A DNA stretch of 64,000 nt from Aliiroseovarius lamellibrachiae (GCF_018599245.1 NZ_JAHEVJ010000003.1:235813-299812); one strand, 5' to 3'; positions 24,340 to 34,423 are shown, counted from the first letter of the stretch. Notes: generated from the sequence alone by a model not told the origin. Numbers and translations: made by a program.

Positions 24340-25854
24340 ATGGCCGAAGCTACAAACATGAAAACGCTCGCGGATTTGGGGCTGACCGCCCAAGATGGGC
24401 ATCAAGCTGGGACTGAGGCGCAAACGTCTGGCCAGATTACAGGACTGTCGGTGGACAGTCGGTTGGTTAAGCCCGGTCATTTGTTTGCGGCCCTTCCCGG
24501 CGCGCGGGTGCATGGCGGCGAATTCATCCAATATGCCTTGCGCATGCAAGCCGGCGCCATCCTGACCGATCCAGAAGGCGCGCGGATTGCCGCCCACGAG
24601 TTGGCCGCCTCTGATGCGGCTTTGGTTGTGGTGGAAGACCCGCGCATGGCCTTGGCCTATGCCGCGGCGCTTTGGTTCGGGGCGCAACCAGAAAATATGG
24701 TGGCCGTGACCGGCACCAACGGAAAGACCTCTGTGGCCAGTTTTACCCGGCAAATCTGGATGCTCTTGGGTATTGAAGCTGCCAATTTGGGCACGACAGG
24801 CGTTGAGGGGGCTTACGCCGCGCCCTTGGGGCACACCACGCCGGAACCGATCACCTTGCACCGCGTTTTGGCGGACATGGCAGGCGCAGGCATCACCCAC
24901 GGCGCGATGGAAGCATCCAGCCACGGGCTTGCGCAGCGCCGCCTGGATGGTGTGCGCCTGAAAGCGGCCGGGTTTACCAATTTCACCCAAGACCATCTCG
25001 ATTACCACGAAACCTTTGAGGAGTATTTCGCGGCCAAGGCCGGGCTGTTTGCGCGGGTTTTGCCTGATGATGGCACGGCGGTGATTAATATGGATGATCC
25101 AAAAGGGCGTGACATGTTGGCCGTGGCAGAGGGGCGTGGGCAACAAGTGCTGCGCGTTGGTACATCTGAGGATTGCGATTTGCGCCTTCAGGCCCGCCGC
25201 TTTGATGGCACCGGGCAGGATCTGCGTTTTACGTGGCTTGGCCACATGCACACCGCACGGCTGAACTTGATCGGTGGGTTTCAGGCAGAAAACGTCCTTT
25301 TGGCCGCTGGATTGGTCATTGCCTGTGGGGCGGAGCCTGCGCATGTGTTTGAGACCTTTAAGGATCTTGTGACCGTGCGGGGCCGGATGGAACATGCCGC
25401 GACCCGTGACAATGGCGCCTCTGTTTTTGTGGATTACGCCCATACGCCAGATGCGTTGCGCACCGCGCTTCGTGCCATGCGCCCGCATGTTTTGGGGCGT
25501 TTGGTTGTGGTTTTTGGCGCGGGCGGGGACCGCGACACCTCAAAACGTATTTTGATGGGACAGGCCGCGGCGGAAAACGCCGATGTGGTGTTTGTCACTG
25601 ACGACAATCCGCGCAGCGAAGAGCCTGCACTGATCCGCTCCATGGTGATGGAAGGCTGTCCTGATGCGACCAATGTGGGTGACCGGGCCGAGGCGATTTT
25701 GCGCGGCGTGGATGCGCTTGGGGCCGGGGACACGCTGTTGATCGCGGGGAAGGGTCACGAGACGGGGCAGACCGTGGGCGATGACATTTTACCATTTGAC
25801 GATGTGGAGCAAGCCTCGGTCGCGGTGGCGGCATTAGACGGGAAAATCGCATGA
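24340..25854 (+). CDS. murE: UDP-MurNAc-L-Ala-D-Glu:meso-diaminopimelate ligase
   Basis: A 504-residue Mur ligase. The ATP loop VTGTNGKTSVASF is near 128-140, the N-terminal UDP-sugar domain has LSVDSRLVKPGHLFAALPG, and DDNPRSEEPALIR carries the DNPR motif that selects meso-diaminopimelate over lysine, fitting a Gram-negative wall. It adds the third residue of the stem peptide in the cytoplasm. Start at 24340: GAGGGGG ribosome site; Met at 24358 is possible. Stop overlaps murF by ATGA. Confidence 0.96.
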   Translation: MAEATNMKTLADLGLTAQDGHQAGTEAQTSGQITGLSVDSRLVKPGHLFAALPGARVHGGEFIQYALRMQAGAILTDPEGARIAAHELAASDAALVVVEDPRMALAYAAALWFGAQPENMVAVTGTNGKTSVASFTRQIWMLLGIEAANLGTTGVEGAYAAPLGHTTPEPITLHRVLADMAGAGITHGAMEASSHGLAQRRLDGVRLKAAGFTNFTQDHLDYHETFEEYFAAKAGLFARVLPDDGTAVINMDDPKGRDMLAVAEGRGQQVLRVGTSEDCDLRLQARRFDGTGQDLRFTWLGHMHTARLNLIGGFQAENVLLAAGLVIACGAEPAHVFETFKDLVTVRGRMEHAATRDNGASVFVDYAHTPDALRTALRAMRPHVLGRLVVVFGAGGDRDTSKRILMGQAAAENADVVFVTDDNPRSEEPALIRSMVMEGCPDATNVGDRAEAILRGVDALGAGDTLLIAGKGHETGQTVGDDILPFDDVEQASVAVAALDGKIA

Positions 25855-27269
25855 CGTTGTGGACCGCAAAAGACGCAGGGGGTGCGACCGGGGGCAAGGT
25901 TCTTGGGGGGGATTGGTCTGTGGATGGCGTGTCGATTGACACCCGGACCTTGCAGCCCGGCGATCTGTTTGTGGCGTTGAAAGCTGCGCGTGACGGCCAC
26001 GAGTTTGTGGCGCAGGCGCTTAAAAACGGGGCCGGGGCCGCCCTTGTCAGTCATATCCCCGAGGGCGTGTCTGAAGATGCGCCTCTGTTGCTGGTTGATG
26101 ATGTTTTGCCCGCTCTGGAAGCCCTGGGTAAGGCGGCGCGCGCGCGCACCAAGGCGCGTGTGATTGCGGTTACAGGATCGGTTGGCAAGACATCGACCAA
26201 GGAAATGCTGCGCGCGGTGTTGACCCCTCAGGGTAAGACCCACGCAGCAGAAGCCAGTTACAACAATCATTGGGGCGTGCCCCTAACCTTGGCGCGTATG
26301 CCTGCGGATGCTGATTTTGCAGTCATTGAAATTGGCATGAACCACCCCGGAGAAATCGCCCCCTTGGCGAAAATGGCCCGCCCGCATGTGGCAATGGTCA
26401 CCACAGTTGCCGCCGCCCATTTAGAAGCGTTTGACGATATCAGTGGCATTGCGCGTGAAAAAGGCGCGATTTTTGAAGGGCTGGAGCCCGGAGGGATTGC
26501 CGTTGTGAACGGGGATCTCGACACCACGCCGATTTTGCTGAAGGCTGCGGGCACTGCGCAGGTTGAACAATTTGGTGCCAGCGCTGACCTGCCCAACCAT
26601 CTGACCCATGTGGGTCTGACCGAAGAGGCGACGATCTGTAAGGGCATGGTCTGTGGGGTCGAATATCTTTTTAAAATATCGACTGCCGGGAGGCATTTTG
26701 CCAGCAACGCGCTTGGTGTTTTGGTCGCGGTCCACGCGCTTGGGGCCGACGTGACCCTGGCGGCGCGTGACATGCCGCTATGGCACCCCCCTGCGGGGCG
26801 CGGCACGCGTGAAGAGGTGATTTTGGATGCGGCAGAAGGTCTTGGGCTTACGCTGATTGACGATGCGTTTAACGCCAACCCTACCTCGATGGCGGCGGCA
26901 TTAGAGGTGCTGTCGGTGATGATGCCAAAGGATGGTATAGGCCGCCTTCACAAAGGACGCCGGATCGCAATTTTGGGCGATATGTTAGAGCTTGGCCCGG
27001 ACGAGGCGGCGCTTCACATCGCGATCGCGGATCTTCCCCATCTTGCTGCTCTTGACCGGGTGCATTGCGTTGGGCCGCGGATGAAGGCGCTGTGGCAGGC
27101 TTTGTCAGGTGATCAACAGGGCAAATGGGTCGAAACCGCCCCGGAACTTGCCTCATGCGTTGCGTCCCTAGTGGATGCAGGTGATATTATTCTGGTAAAG
27201 GGATCCAAAGGGTCGAAGGTCAGCCTAGCGGTTGACGCGATCCGCAAATTGGGTCATCCGCACCGCTAA
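25851..27269 (+). CDS. murF: UDP-MurNAc-tripeptide:D-Ala-D-Ala ligase
   Basis: A 472-residue Mur ligase that attaches D-Ala-D-Ala. The ATP loop VTGSVGKTSTKEML is at about 105-118, the N-terminus has VSIDTRTLQPGDLFVALKAARDGHEF and the central part EASYNNHWGVPLTLARMP plus FEIGMNHPGEI-type text (VIEIGMNHPGEIAPLA), all MurF hallmarks. Coupled to murE by ATGA; mraY begins 32 bases later. Confidence 0.96.
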   Translation: MTLWTAKDAGGATGGKVLGGDWSVDGVSIDTRTLQPGDLFVALKAARDGHEFVAQALKNGAGAALVSHIPEGVSEDAPLLLVDDVLPALEALGKAARARTKARVIAVTGSVGKTSTKEMLRAVLTPQGKTHAAEASYNNHWGVPLTLARMPADADFAVIEIGMNHPGEIAPLAKMARPHVAMVTTVAAAHLEAFDDISGIAREKGAIFEGLEPGGIAVVNGDLDTTPILLKAAGTAQVEQFGASADLPNHLTHVGLTEEATICKGMVCGVEYLFKISTAGRHFASNALGVLVAVHALGADVTLAARDMPLWHPPAGRGTREEVILDAAEGLGLTLIDDAFNANPTSMAAALEVLSVMMPKDGIGRLHKGRRIAILGDMLELGPDEAALHIAIADLPHLAALDRVHCVGPRMKALWQALSGDQQGKWVETAPELASCVASLVDAGDIILVKGSKGSKVSLAVDAIRKLGHPHR

Positions 27270-27301
27270 CCCTAGTAAAGCCCCAGTAAAGGACGTTCCA
27301 G

Positions 27302-28384
27302 ATGTTGTATTGGCTTACCGAGTTTTCCGATGGTGGCGACGTGTTCAACCTGTTTCGCTACATCACATTTCGGGCGGGTGGTGCGTTTTTTACCGCGCTG
27401 ATCTTTGGGTTTATCTTTGGCAAACCGCTGATCAACATTCTGCGAAAGCGGCAAGGCAAAGGCCAGCCGATCCGCGATGATGGCCCCGAAAGCCACAAGG
27501 AAAAGCAAGGCACGCCAACCATGGGCGGGCTGTTGATCTTGTCGGCGCTTTTGGTGGCGACCTTGATGTGGGCGCGGCTCGATAATCCTTATGTCTGGAT
27601 TACGCTGTTTGTCACCTATGGCTTTGGTTTGATTGGCTTTGCCGATGATTACGCCAAAGTGTCCAAGAACAACACAGCCGGTGTGTCCGGGCGCATTCGC
27701 ATGGCGCTTGGGCTGGTTATTTCGGCCATTGCGGGCGTCTGGGCCACGGCCTATCACCCGGTGGATCTGCAATATCAACTGGCCTTTCCGGTGCTTAAAG
27801 ACAGCCTTTTGTATATGAGCTATCTGTTCATCCCCTTTGTGATGATCGTCATTGTCGGGGCCGCCAATGCGGTGAACCTGACCGATGGTCTGGATGGTCT
27901 GGCGATCATGCCGGTGATGATTGCGGCGGGCACTCTGGGCGTGATTGCCTATGCGGTGGGCCGGGTTGATTTCACCGAGTATCTGGATGTGCATTATGTG
28001 CCCGGCACCGGCGAGCTCTTTATCTTCACCTCTGCCCTCATTGGCGGCGGTTTGGGCTTTTTGTGGTACAATGCGCCACCTGCGGCGGTCTTTATGGGCG
28101 ACACAGGATCGCTTGCTTTGGGCGGTGCCTTGGGCGCGATCGCAGTGGCCACCAAGCACGAGATCGTCTTGGCGATTGTTGGCGGGCTTTTTGTGGTCGA
28201 GGCGCTTTCGGTGATCATTCAGGTGCTTTACTACAAACGCACTGGAAAGCGTGTGTTCCTGATGGCACCGATTCATCACCATTTTGAACACCTCGGCTGG
28301 AAAGAACCGCAAATCGTCATCCGCTTTTGGATCATTTCGCTGATCCTTGCTTTGGTTGGTCTGGCGACGCTGAAAGTTCGCTGA
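27302..28384 (+). CDS. mraY: Phospho-MurNAc-pentapeptide translocase (lipid I synthase)
   Basis: A 360-residue polytopic enzyme with about ten membrane helices that links UDP-MurNAc-pentapeptide to undecaprenyl phosphate. Signature blocks: [32 protein letters not shown] with the catalytic Asp pair, [29 protein letters not shown] and the [21 protein letters not shown]-terminal block. Length is standard. A terminator-like hairpin follows, so murD may rely partly on its own promoter. Confidence 0.97.
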   Translation: MLYWLTEFSDGGDVFNLFRYITFRAGGAFFTALIFGFIFGKPLINILRKRQGKGQPIRDDGPESHKEKQGTPTMGGLLILSALLVATLMWARLDNPYVWITLFVTYGFGLIGFADDYAKVSKNNTAGVSGRIRMALGLVISAIAGVWATAYHPVDLQYQLAFPVLKDSLLYMSYLFIPFVMIVIVGAANAVNLTDGLDGLAIMPVMIAAGTLGVIAYAVGRVDFTEYLDVHYVPGTGELFIFTSALIGGGLGFLWYNAPPAAVFMGDTGSLALGGALGAIAVATKHEIVLAIVGGLFVVEALSVIIQVLYYKRTGKRVFLMAPIHHHFEHLGWKEPQIVIRFWIISLILALVGLATLKVR

Positions 28385-28402
28385 CCCATCCGAGTTTACC
28401 AA

Positions 28403-28444
28403 AAAATCGCCCCGTCCTTCGAAGTGAAGCGGCGGGGCTTTTGT
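28403..28444 (+). terminator. Terminator-like hairpin between mraY and murD
   Basis: GCCCCG (28409-28414) / CGGGGC (28433-28438), with an inner CTTC/GAAG helix and a flanking A run, followed by TTTTGTTTTC. It splits the cluster between mraY and murD. Confidence 0.75.
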
Positions 28445-28502
28445 TTTCACAGCTTTTCAGGTAGCGATTTGGAAAAGCATCTGCGGTTTGGAAAGGGCAC
28501 AC

Positions 28503-29903
28503 ATGATCCCGGTCAGAGGTTATCAAGGGCAAAAAGTGGCGGTACTCGGCCTTGGGCGATCCGGCCTTGCCGCTGCACATGCGCTGGAAGAGGGCGGCGC
28601 CATTGCGCTTTGCTGGGACGATGGGCAAGAGGCGCGCGACCGTGCCGAAGGACAAGCGCTTGAGCTGTGTGACCTGTCCAAAGCCAACGTGTGGGAGGAT
28701 ATCTCGGCCCTGATCGTCAGCCCCGGCATTCCGCATCTTTACCCAGAGCCAAACCCGATTATCGCCCGTGCATTGCAAGCCGGCGTGCCAGTCGACAATG
28801 ACATCGGCCTGTTCTTTCGTAGCTTCGCGACCGAGGATTGGGACGGTTTTGCGACCATGCCCAAAGTGGTGGCCATCACCGGATCCAATGGGAAATCAAC
28901 AACATCCGCGCTGATCCATCACATCTTGGAAGAGGCCGGCCGCCCCGCGCAGCTTGCGGGCAATATCGGCCGTGGCGTGCTGGATATCGACCCCGCGCAT
29001 GACGGCGAAGTGGTGGTGTTGGAACTGTCGAGCTATCAAACCGAACTGGCCCGCGCGTTGACCCCGGATGTGGGGATTTTTACCAATCTGTCGCCCGATC
29101 ATCTGGATCGCCATGGTGGCATGGGCGGGTATTTTGCCGCCAAACGCAGGCTGTTTGCGGAAGGCGGACCTGATCGTGCGGTGATTGGTGTGGACGAGAA
29201 CGAAGGTGCCTATCTGGCTGGCCAACTGTCCGAAGGGCCCGCCGATGATCGTGTGATCCGTGTGTCGGTCGATCGCAAGCTCACCGGCCCAGGCTGGCAG
29301 GTTTTTGCGCGCAAAGGGTTCTTGTCTGAGTACCGCAAAGGGCGTCAGGTGGCGTCCATCGACCTGCGCAACATTCGCGGTCTGCCCGGCAGTCACAACC
29401 ACCAAAACGCCTGTTGCGCCTATGCGGCATGTCGCACGCTGAATTTGGCCCCGCGCCAGATAGAAGCGGCGTTCAAAAGTTTCAAAGGTCTTCCGCACCG
29501 CTCGCAATTTGTCGGGGAAAAAGACGGTGTGTCATTTGTGAATGACAGCAAAGCCACCAATGTCGACAGCGCGCGCGCCGCTTTGGGGGCCTTTAAGAAC
29601 ATCCGCTGGATCGCTGGGGGACTGGGCAAAGAGGGCGGCGTTGAGAGCCTGAAGGACGCCCTGAAAGGGGTCAGCAAAGCCTATTTGATCGGCCACTCCG
29701 CGCGGGAATTTTCCTTGCAACTCGGGGATTTGCCCTATGAGATTTGCGAAACAATGGAGCGCGCGGTGCATCTGGCCGCCCAAGAGGCAAAGGCGGGGGA
29801 TACGGTCCTGCTTGCCCCTGCGGCAGCATCCTTCGATCAATATCCAGATTTTGAAAAACGCGGCGAGGACTTTACGCGGATCGTACAGACCTGCATAGGT
29901 TAA
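28503..29903 (+). CDS. murD: UDP-MurNAc-L-alanine:D-glutamate ligase
   Basis: A 466-residue Mur ligase adding D-glutamate. [16 protein letters not shown] near 13-28 is the MurD N-terminal dinucleotide-like loop; the ATP loop is [14 protein letters not shown] (about 122-135); [11 protein letters not shown] and [15 protein letters not shown] are MurD-specific. Start at 28503: GGAAAGG ribosome site at the correct spacing; a TTG at 28488 is unlikely. The usual downstream dcw genes (ftsW, murG, murC, murB, ftsQAZ) do not follow here. Confidence 0.95.
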   Translation: MIPVRGYQGQKVAVLGLGRSGLAAAHALEEGGAIALCWDDGQEARDRAEGQALELCDLSKANVWEDISALIVSPGIPHLYPEPNPIIARALQAGVPVDNDIGLFFRSFATEDWDGFATMPKVVAITGSNGKSTTSALIHHILEEAGRPAQLAGNIGRGVLDIDPAHDGEVVVLELSSYQTELARALTPDVGIFTNLSPDHLDRHGGMGGYFAAKRRLFAEGGPDRAVIGVDENEGAYLAGQLSEGPADDRVIRVSVDRKLTGPGWQVFARKGFLSEYRKGRQVASIDLRNIRGLPGSHNHQNACCAYAACRTLNLAPRQIEAAFKSFKGLPHRSQFVGEKDGVSFVNDSKATNVDSARAALGAFKNIRWIAGGLGKEGGVESLKDALKGVSKAYLIGHSAREFSLQLGDLPYEICETMERAVHLAAQEAKAGDTVLLAPAAASFDQYPDFEKRGEDFTRIVQTCIG

Positions 29904-30006
29904 CTTTGTATCCCGCCGCATACAAAAACCGAAAAAAGTGACGTGTTTATAAAGGCTTGCAATGTGCGCGCGCTCTGCTACGTGTTGGGCGGAGGAGAAG
30001 CGCAGA

Positions 30007-31293
30007 ATGTTTTCACTGGAAGATCACCCCGATCGGTATGCCTTGGCCAACGAGCTGCATGCCCGCCCGTCCCCAGCGTTGCAAACGCCGGGAGTGGCGG
30101 TTTACCTCGCGGTGAAGCGCCCGAAAAATGCGGCAAGTCGCGACCGGGATCTTGACCGGGACCATTTGATCCAGCTGTTGGATCGCTTCGGCGCGCCCCA
30201 TCCCAGCCCTGGCGCCAACCACTATTTCGGAGAGATTGGCCGGTATCAGCTGAAATGGGAACAGCACACGGAATTTGTGACCTACACAGTGTTTGGCGAA
30301 ACTTTGACGGCGCGTGCATTTGACCCGTCTGCCTTTGATGTCTTCCCCGAGGAATGGCTGGAGGCGGCGCCCGGAAAGCGGATCACCTCGGCCCATATCC
30401 GCATCGAAGACATGCCGGCAGATGAGGCCCAGATGTCATCGGCCATTTCCAAATGGTTTGTCCCTGAAAGCGTGACGGCCACTTGGGTTCTGGACCGGGC
30501 AGCCATGGTTGCGGGCGACTTTCGGATTGATACCGCCGGGCATATGCGCTTTGTCGCCTTTATCACAGCGAACACCGGCAAGCGCCGGGTCGGGCGAATT
30601 GTGCAGCGGATTTGCGAGATCGAGACGTATAAGACCGTTTCAATGCTGGGTCTGCCGGTTGCGCGCGATTTGCACCGCCGTTTGGGGCAGGTCGACAGTG
30701 AACTGGCTGATCTGGTCAGCGCCATGACCAAATCCAACGAAGCCCCAACAAGCACGTTGGACGAACTTTTGGCAATTTCAGCAGAGCTGGAGGAAATGAT
30801 GGCCTCGACGTCGTTTCGTTTGGGGGCCACCAAAGCCTATGAAGCCATCGTGCATCAGCGCATCAATGCGCTACGCGAAGAGCGGTTTGAAGGGCGTCAA
30901 ACGCTGGCAGAGTTTATGATGCGCCGCTATGATCCGGCGATGCGCACTGTCGTGAGCGCAGAAACGCAGCTTGCGTCGATGGCGAGCCGTGCGATGCGGG
31001 CAGGGGATCTGCTGCGAACGCGTGTGGACGTGGAACGTTCCGCCCAGAACCAGGCTTTGCTTGAAAGCATGGATAAGCGGGCCCATCTTCAGCTGCGGTT
31101 GCAAGAAACGGTTGAGGGGCTGTCGGTGGTGGCGATCAGCTATTATGCGGTTTCTCTGGCCAGCTATTTCACCTATCCGCTGACGGGAATGTTGGGTATT
31201 TCCAAGGGGATGCTGACCGCCGGGCTTACGCTGCCGGTGGTGTTGCTGGTGTGGCTGATGGTGCGACGGATCCGACATTCGATTGACGATTAA
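30007..31293 (+). CDS. DUF3422 membrane protein of unknown function
   Basis: A 428-residue protein resembling the DUF3422 family: an N-terminal soluble region beginning FSLEDHPDRYALANELHARPSPALQTPGVAVYLA, a long helical middle with coiled-coil character (about 215-370), and two C-terminal transmembrane helices (about 370-420) ending RRIRHSIDD. This order (cytosolic helical body plus terminal membrane hairpin) recalls CorA-like proteins, but no GMN motif is present, so I do not assign transport. Start at 30007 is fixed by a GGAGGAGAAG site. Its last 68 bases overlap, tail to tail, the yeeE-type gene on the other strand. Confidence 0.78.
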   Translation: MFSLEDHPDRYALANELHARPSPALQTPGVAVYLAVKRPKNAASRDRDLDRDHLIQLLDRFGAPHPSPGANHYFGEIGRYQLKWEQHTEFVTYTVFGETLTARAFDPSAFDVFPEEWLEAAPGKRITSAHIRIEDMPADEAQMSSAISKWFVPESVTATWVLDRAAMVAGDFRIDTAGHMRFVAFITANTGKRRVGRIVQRICEIETYKTVSMLGLPVARDLHRRLGQVDSELADLVSAMTKSNEAPTSTLDELLAISAELEEMMASTSFRLGATKAYEAIVHQRINALREERFEGRQTLAEFMMRRYDPAMRTVVSAETQLASMASRAMRAGDLLRTRVDVERSAQNQALLESMDKRAHLQLRLQETVEGLSVVAISYYAVSLASYFTYPLTGMLGISKGMLTAGLTLPVVLLVWLMVRRIRHSIDD

Positions 31294-32293
31294 GGCGGCG
31301 GGTCAGCAGGCGATCTGCGGCGAGCGCCCCAAGAACAATCGACCCCAGGGCCACGAATGCGGCAAACGACAGGGTGGAGAGGCCGGACATTCCAGCCCCC
31401 ACAGTACAGCCGCCAGCAAAGACACCGCCCATCCCCATCAAGGCGCCTCCGGTAAGGTATTGCCCCATTTGGCCCGCGCTTTCAAAGCTCTGCCAAGCAA
31501 ACTGGCGGGTCAGAAGCGCGGTTAAAAGCGCCCCGGCCAGAACGCCGCCAATCAGACCTGTGCCAAAGTTCCCGGACACAGCAGAGGCGGCAACCGTCCA
31601 AAACAGGCTGTCGGCCCAAGGGGCGGTGAAGGCGAGGCTTTCAAAGGTGATCGGGTCAAACTCGTCTTGCAACACCAAACCTGTGCCAACCCAAGCCAAA
31701 GGGACCAAGGCCCCGATCAGGGCGCCAAGGGTCAGCTGACCCAGTGTCGGGCGATGGCGTGCGAGCATTCCGGCGACGGCGACAACGGGCGCGATTGCAA
31801 GCCAAGTTGGTAGGGGTGGGGCGGCGACAGTCATGTCTTCTAAGCCCAGCCGCAGGGGGGCGATGGCGCCTTTCAGCGTTGCAAGGGCCGTCAGGGCTGC
31901 GACGCCAAGCACAACCAGCGCACGCAGGTTCCCGGTGGCGGCCAGCACCGTTAGGCGCGACAGGCAGCCACGGGTCAGCACCATGCCCACGCCAAACATG
32001 ACACCGCCCAAAAGGATTTCAACCAGCGGCAGGTCAGGGGCCAAAAAGCGGTGTTCAGCAAAATTGATCCACCCGGCCCAGACGGCGGCTTGTGTGCCGA
32101 TGACGGCCACGGCCAGCGCCAAGAGCCAGGTGGTCAAAGCGGAGTGACGTTCGGACGCTGTGCCAACCAATCCACGGCGCAGGCAAAAACGGGAGAGGAA
32201 TGCCAATACGCCGAATGCCAGGCCAAGGGACGTACCTAACAGGACAGAGGCGCTGCGTGGGGTGAGGGTTTCAAAGCCCAATGTCTCGAACAT
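31226..32293 (-). CDS. YeeE/YedE family transporter (likely thiosulfate/sulfur compound uptake)
   Basis: A 355-residue polytopic protein with about ten hydrophobic helices in two pseudo-repeats. Three cysteine motifs characteristic of YeeE/YedE proteins are present: SRFCLRRG near the N-terminus, MVLTRGCLSRL in the first half and FAGGCTVGAGMSG in the second. In the structurally known YeeE the equivalent cysteines hand thiosulfate through the membrane, so uptake of thiosulfate or another reduced sulfur species is likely. No TusA/YeeD gene is adjacent. Start at 32293 is chosen because GGAG is eight bases upstream; Met at 32299 is too close to it. The 3' end overlaps the DUF3422 gene convergently. 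Confidence 0.85.
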   Translation of the reverse strand: MFETLGFETLTPRSASVLLGTSLGLAFGVLAFLSRFCLRRGLVGTASERHSALTTWLLALAVAVIGTQAAVWAGWINFAEHRFLAPDLPLVEILLGGVMFGVGMVLTRGCLSRLTVLAATGNLRALVVLGVAALTALATLKGAIAPLRLGLEDMTVAAPPLPTWLAIAPVVAVAGMLARHRPTLGQLTLGALIGALVPLAWVGTGLVLQDEFDPITFESLAFTAPWADSLFWTVAASAVSGNFGTGLIGGVLAGALLTALLTRQFAWQSFESAGQMGQYLTGGALMGMGGVFAGGCTVGAGMSGLSTLSFAAFVALGSIVLGALAADRLLTRRLNRQSNVGSVAPSATPATPPAA

Positions 32294-32495
32294 CTTCATA
32301 TCTCCGCTTTTGGGAATATGTTCCAAATGCAGATCAGTGTTGGGTGAATCAAGGGGATTTTGATGTCTTGGCGGCATTGATGGGGGATAATGTTCTGCGC
32401 CAGCGCCCTTTCGAAAACTTTATTCTGCCCGCCTGCGCCTCAGCAGGGGAATGATCTGACATTTGTGCAATGCACAACCCGCACGGCCTTTTTTG
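32294..32495. promoter_or_regulatory. yeeE upstream region with inverted repeat
   Basis: 202 bases between the yeeE-type start and the ABC permease stop. A near-perfect palindrome TTGTGCA-A-TGCACAA lies at 32463-32477; its one-base centre argues for a protein-binding site rather than an RNA hairpin. No terminator for the ABC operon with a clear stem was found; a T6 run (minus: A6) at 32489-32494 is not preceded by a good stem. Confidence 0.4.
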
Positions 32496-33395
32496 TTACT
32501 GGGTGTCTGCGCGTGGATCCATGGCATCGCGCAACCCATCGCCAATGTAATTGACGGATAAGACGGTCAGTGAAAGTGCCAACCCCGGCCAAATCACCCG
32601 TGCGGGCGTGAGGGTCATATAGTTTGTACCATCAAACAGCAGCCGCCCCCAGGTGGGGAAATCCGATGGAAAACCAAGCCCCAGAAATGACAGCGCGCTT
32701 TCGGTGAGAATGGCAGAGGCAAACCCCAACGTGGCAGAGACAAAGATGGGGCTGAGTACATTTGGCAGAATATGTTGCCAGATCAGGTGCCGCGGCCCTG
32801 CGCCAAGTGAGATCGCCGCCAAAATGAACTCGCGTTCTTTCAGGGCCAGTACCTCGCCACGCACAATGCGTGCGGTTTGCATCCAGCTGGTGATGCTGAT
32901 GACGCAAACGACCAGAATGAATACGCCGCTTTCTGGGCCAAAAGCCGTGCGCAAACTGTCGCGCCAGAGCATAATGACCACCAGCAAAAGTGGCAGCATG
33001 GGCAGCGCGAGGAAAAGATCCGTTAGGCGCATCAACGGCCCATCAAGCGGTTTGAACACCGCTGCGATCATCCCGACACATGTGCCCAAAACGAGCGACA
33101 GGAACATCGCCATAAACCCAACCATAAGGCTTGTCCGCCCACCGATCATCATCGCCGCAAAGAGATCGCGGCCCAATTGGTCGGTGCCCATTGGGTGCCT
33201 CAGGCTTGGCCCCTGGTGCTTGGCCGCTATGTCAAGTGTGGTGGGGTCCAGCGTCCAGATCATTGGGCCGAGGAGCGTAAGAATTGTGACCAGCAACAAG
33301 AACCACAGGCCCAGATAGGCCATTTTATGGCGGCGAAACCGTGCCCAGACATGGTGTGGTCGCGAGCGATGGGCGAGGGGGGATGCCTTACGCAT
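32496..33395 (-). CDS. Peptide/nickel-type ABC transporter permease (OppC/DppC)
   Basis: A 299-residue inner-membrane permease with six predicted helices. The N-terminal ARFRRHKMAYLGLWFL and the GTDQLGRDLFAAMMIGGRTSL block are typical of OppC/DppC, and the EAA-like coupling loop reads ALKEREFILAAISLGAGPRHLIWQHILPN. With the OppB-type partner it forms the channel of an importer for oligopeptides or related ligands. Start at 33395 overlaps the oppB-type stop by eight bases. No ATPase gene follows within the operon. Confidence 0.9.
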   Translation of the reverse strand: MRKASPLAHRSRPHHVWARFRRHKMAYLGLWFLLLVTILTLLGPMIWTLDPTTLDIAAKHQGPSLRHPMGTDQLGRDLFAAMMIGGRTSLMVGFMAMFLSLVLGTCVGMIAAVFKPLDGPLMRLTDLFLALPMLPLLLVVIMLWRDSLRTAFGPESGVFILVVCVISITSWMQTARIVRGEVLALKEREFILAAISLGAGPRHLIWQHILPNVLSPIFVSATLGFASAILTESALSFLGLGFPSDFPTWGRLLFDGTNYMTLTPARVIWPGLALSLTVLSVNYIGDGLRDAMDPRADTQ

Positions 33396-34398
33396 ACCGG
33401 ATCCTCGGGTCGAGCAGGCCATAGAGGAGGTCAGCAATCAGATTAAACAGCACAATCAGCACGGCAAACAGGAATGTCAGGGTTTGCACCAGCGGGATAT
33501 CGGCGCTTTGAATGCCGGAAATCAGCAATTGCCCCAGACCGTTTACGCGAAACACCTGTTCGGTGATGATCGCGCCGCCAAACACTTGAGGCACGCCCAT
33601 GGCAATCACCGTGACCACCGGGATCAACGCGTTGCGCAAGACATGTACCATCACCACACGTCGCTCGCCCACGCCCTTTGCCCGCGCGGTGCGCACATAA
33701 TCCTGGCTGAGGTTGTCCACCATCGAGGCGCGCATATAGCGGCTGATCTGGGCGGCGTTATAAAGTGCAAGAACACAGACTGGCATGATCATTTGCTTGA
33801 TTTGAAAGGCAAAACTCGACCAGCCCGTGATCTCGTGGGTGGTGTCATAGATTGAGGGAAGCCAGTCGAGTTGCACCGAGAAGACGACCACCATCAAAAC
33901 ACCGGTGAAAAATGTGGGCACCGAAAACCCCACCATGGCGATAAATGTGCCGATCTGGTCGAACCAGCCAAATTGGCGATAGGCCGACATCACGCCGATG
34001 GGGATCGCGATACAAATGCCCAATATATAGGACAGGCCCACCACCCATAATGTCTGTGGCAGCCGTTCGGCAATGAGATCAACCACCGGGCTGTGGGTGG
34101 ACCAACTGCGCAGGCGCAAACGATCCGGGTCACCCACAGACCATCCCGTGAGTTGTTCGAAGACATTCAGCGGTTCATTGATGAAAAACTGTTTGCACCA
34201 CAAAAGATAGCGAATGTGCGTCGGTTCGTCCAAGCCAAGGCCAAGGCGGATTTTCTCGCGCACCTCAGCCGGGATGGTCAGGGGCAGATTGCCGGTGGGG
34301 TCATTGGGGGCAAAGTCAATCAGGACAAAGATTACAAAGCTGATCAAGACCAGCACAGGCACCGCAAAAATCAACCGCCGGAGAGTGTAGTTGAACAT
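33388..34398 (-). CDS. Peptide-type ABC transporter permease (OppB/DppB)
   Basis: A 336-residue permease starting MFNYTLRRLIFAVPVL, the usual DppB/OppB opening with the first helix, and containing the coupling segment DYVRTARAKGVGERRVVMVHVLRNALIPVVT. About six helices and a large periplasmic insert after helix one (residues about 30-120) are seen. Start at 34398 is supported by an AAGG site seven bases upstream. It follows the binding-protein gene by 66 bases and overlaps the OppC-type gene. Confidence 0.9.
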   Translation of the reverse strand: MFNYTLRRLIFAVPVLVLISFVIFVLIDFAPNDPTGNLPLTIPAEVREKIRLGLGLDEPTHIRYLLWCKQFFINEPLNVFEQLTGWSVGDPDRLRLRSWSTHSPVVDLIAERLPQTLWVVGLSYILGICIAIPIGVMSAYRQFGWFDQIGTFIAMVGFSVPTFFTGVLMVVVFSVQLDWLPSIYDTTHEITGWSSFAFQIKQMIMPVCVLALYNAAQISRYMRASMVDNLSQDYVRTARAKGVGERRVVMVHVLRNALIPVVTVIAMGVPQVFGGAIITEQVFRVNGLGQLLISGIQSADIPLVQTLTFLFAVLIVLFNLIADLLYGLLDPRIRYA

Positions 34399-34423
34399 GT
34401 GTTTGCCTTGGATCCTCAAAGGG

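Noticed and set aside
24286-25488. 400-codon minus-strand frame opposite murE
   Set aside because: Shadow frame; murE is unambiguous and the antisense protein has no domain.
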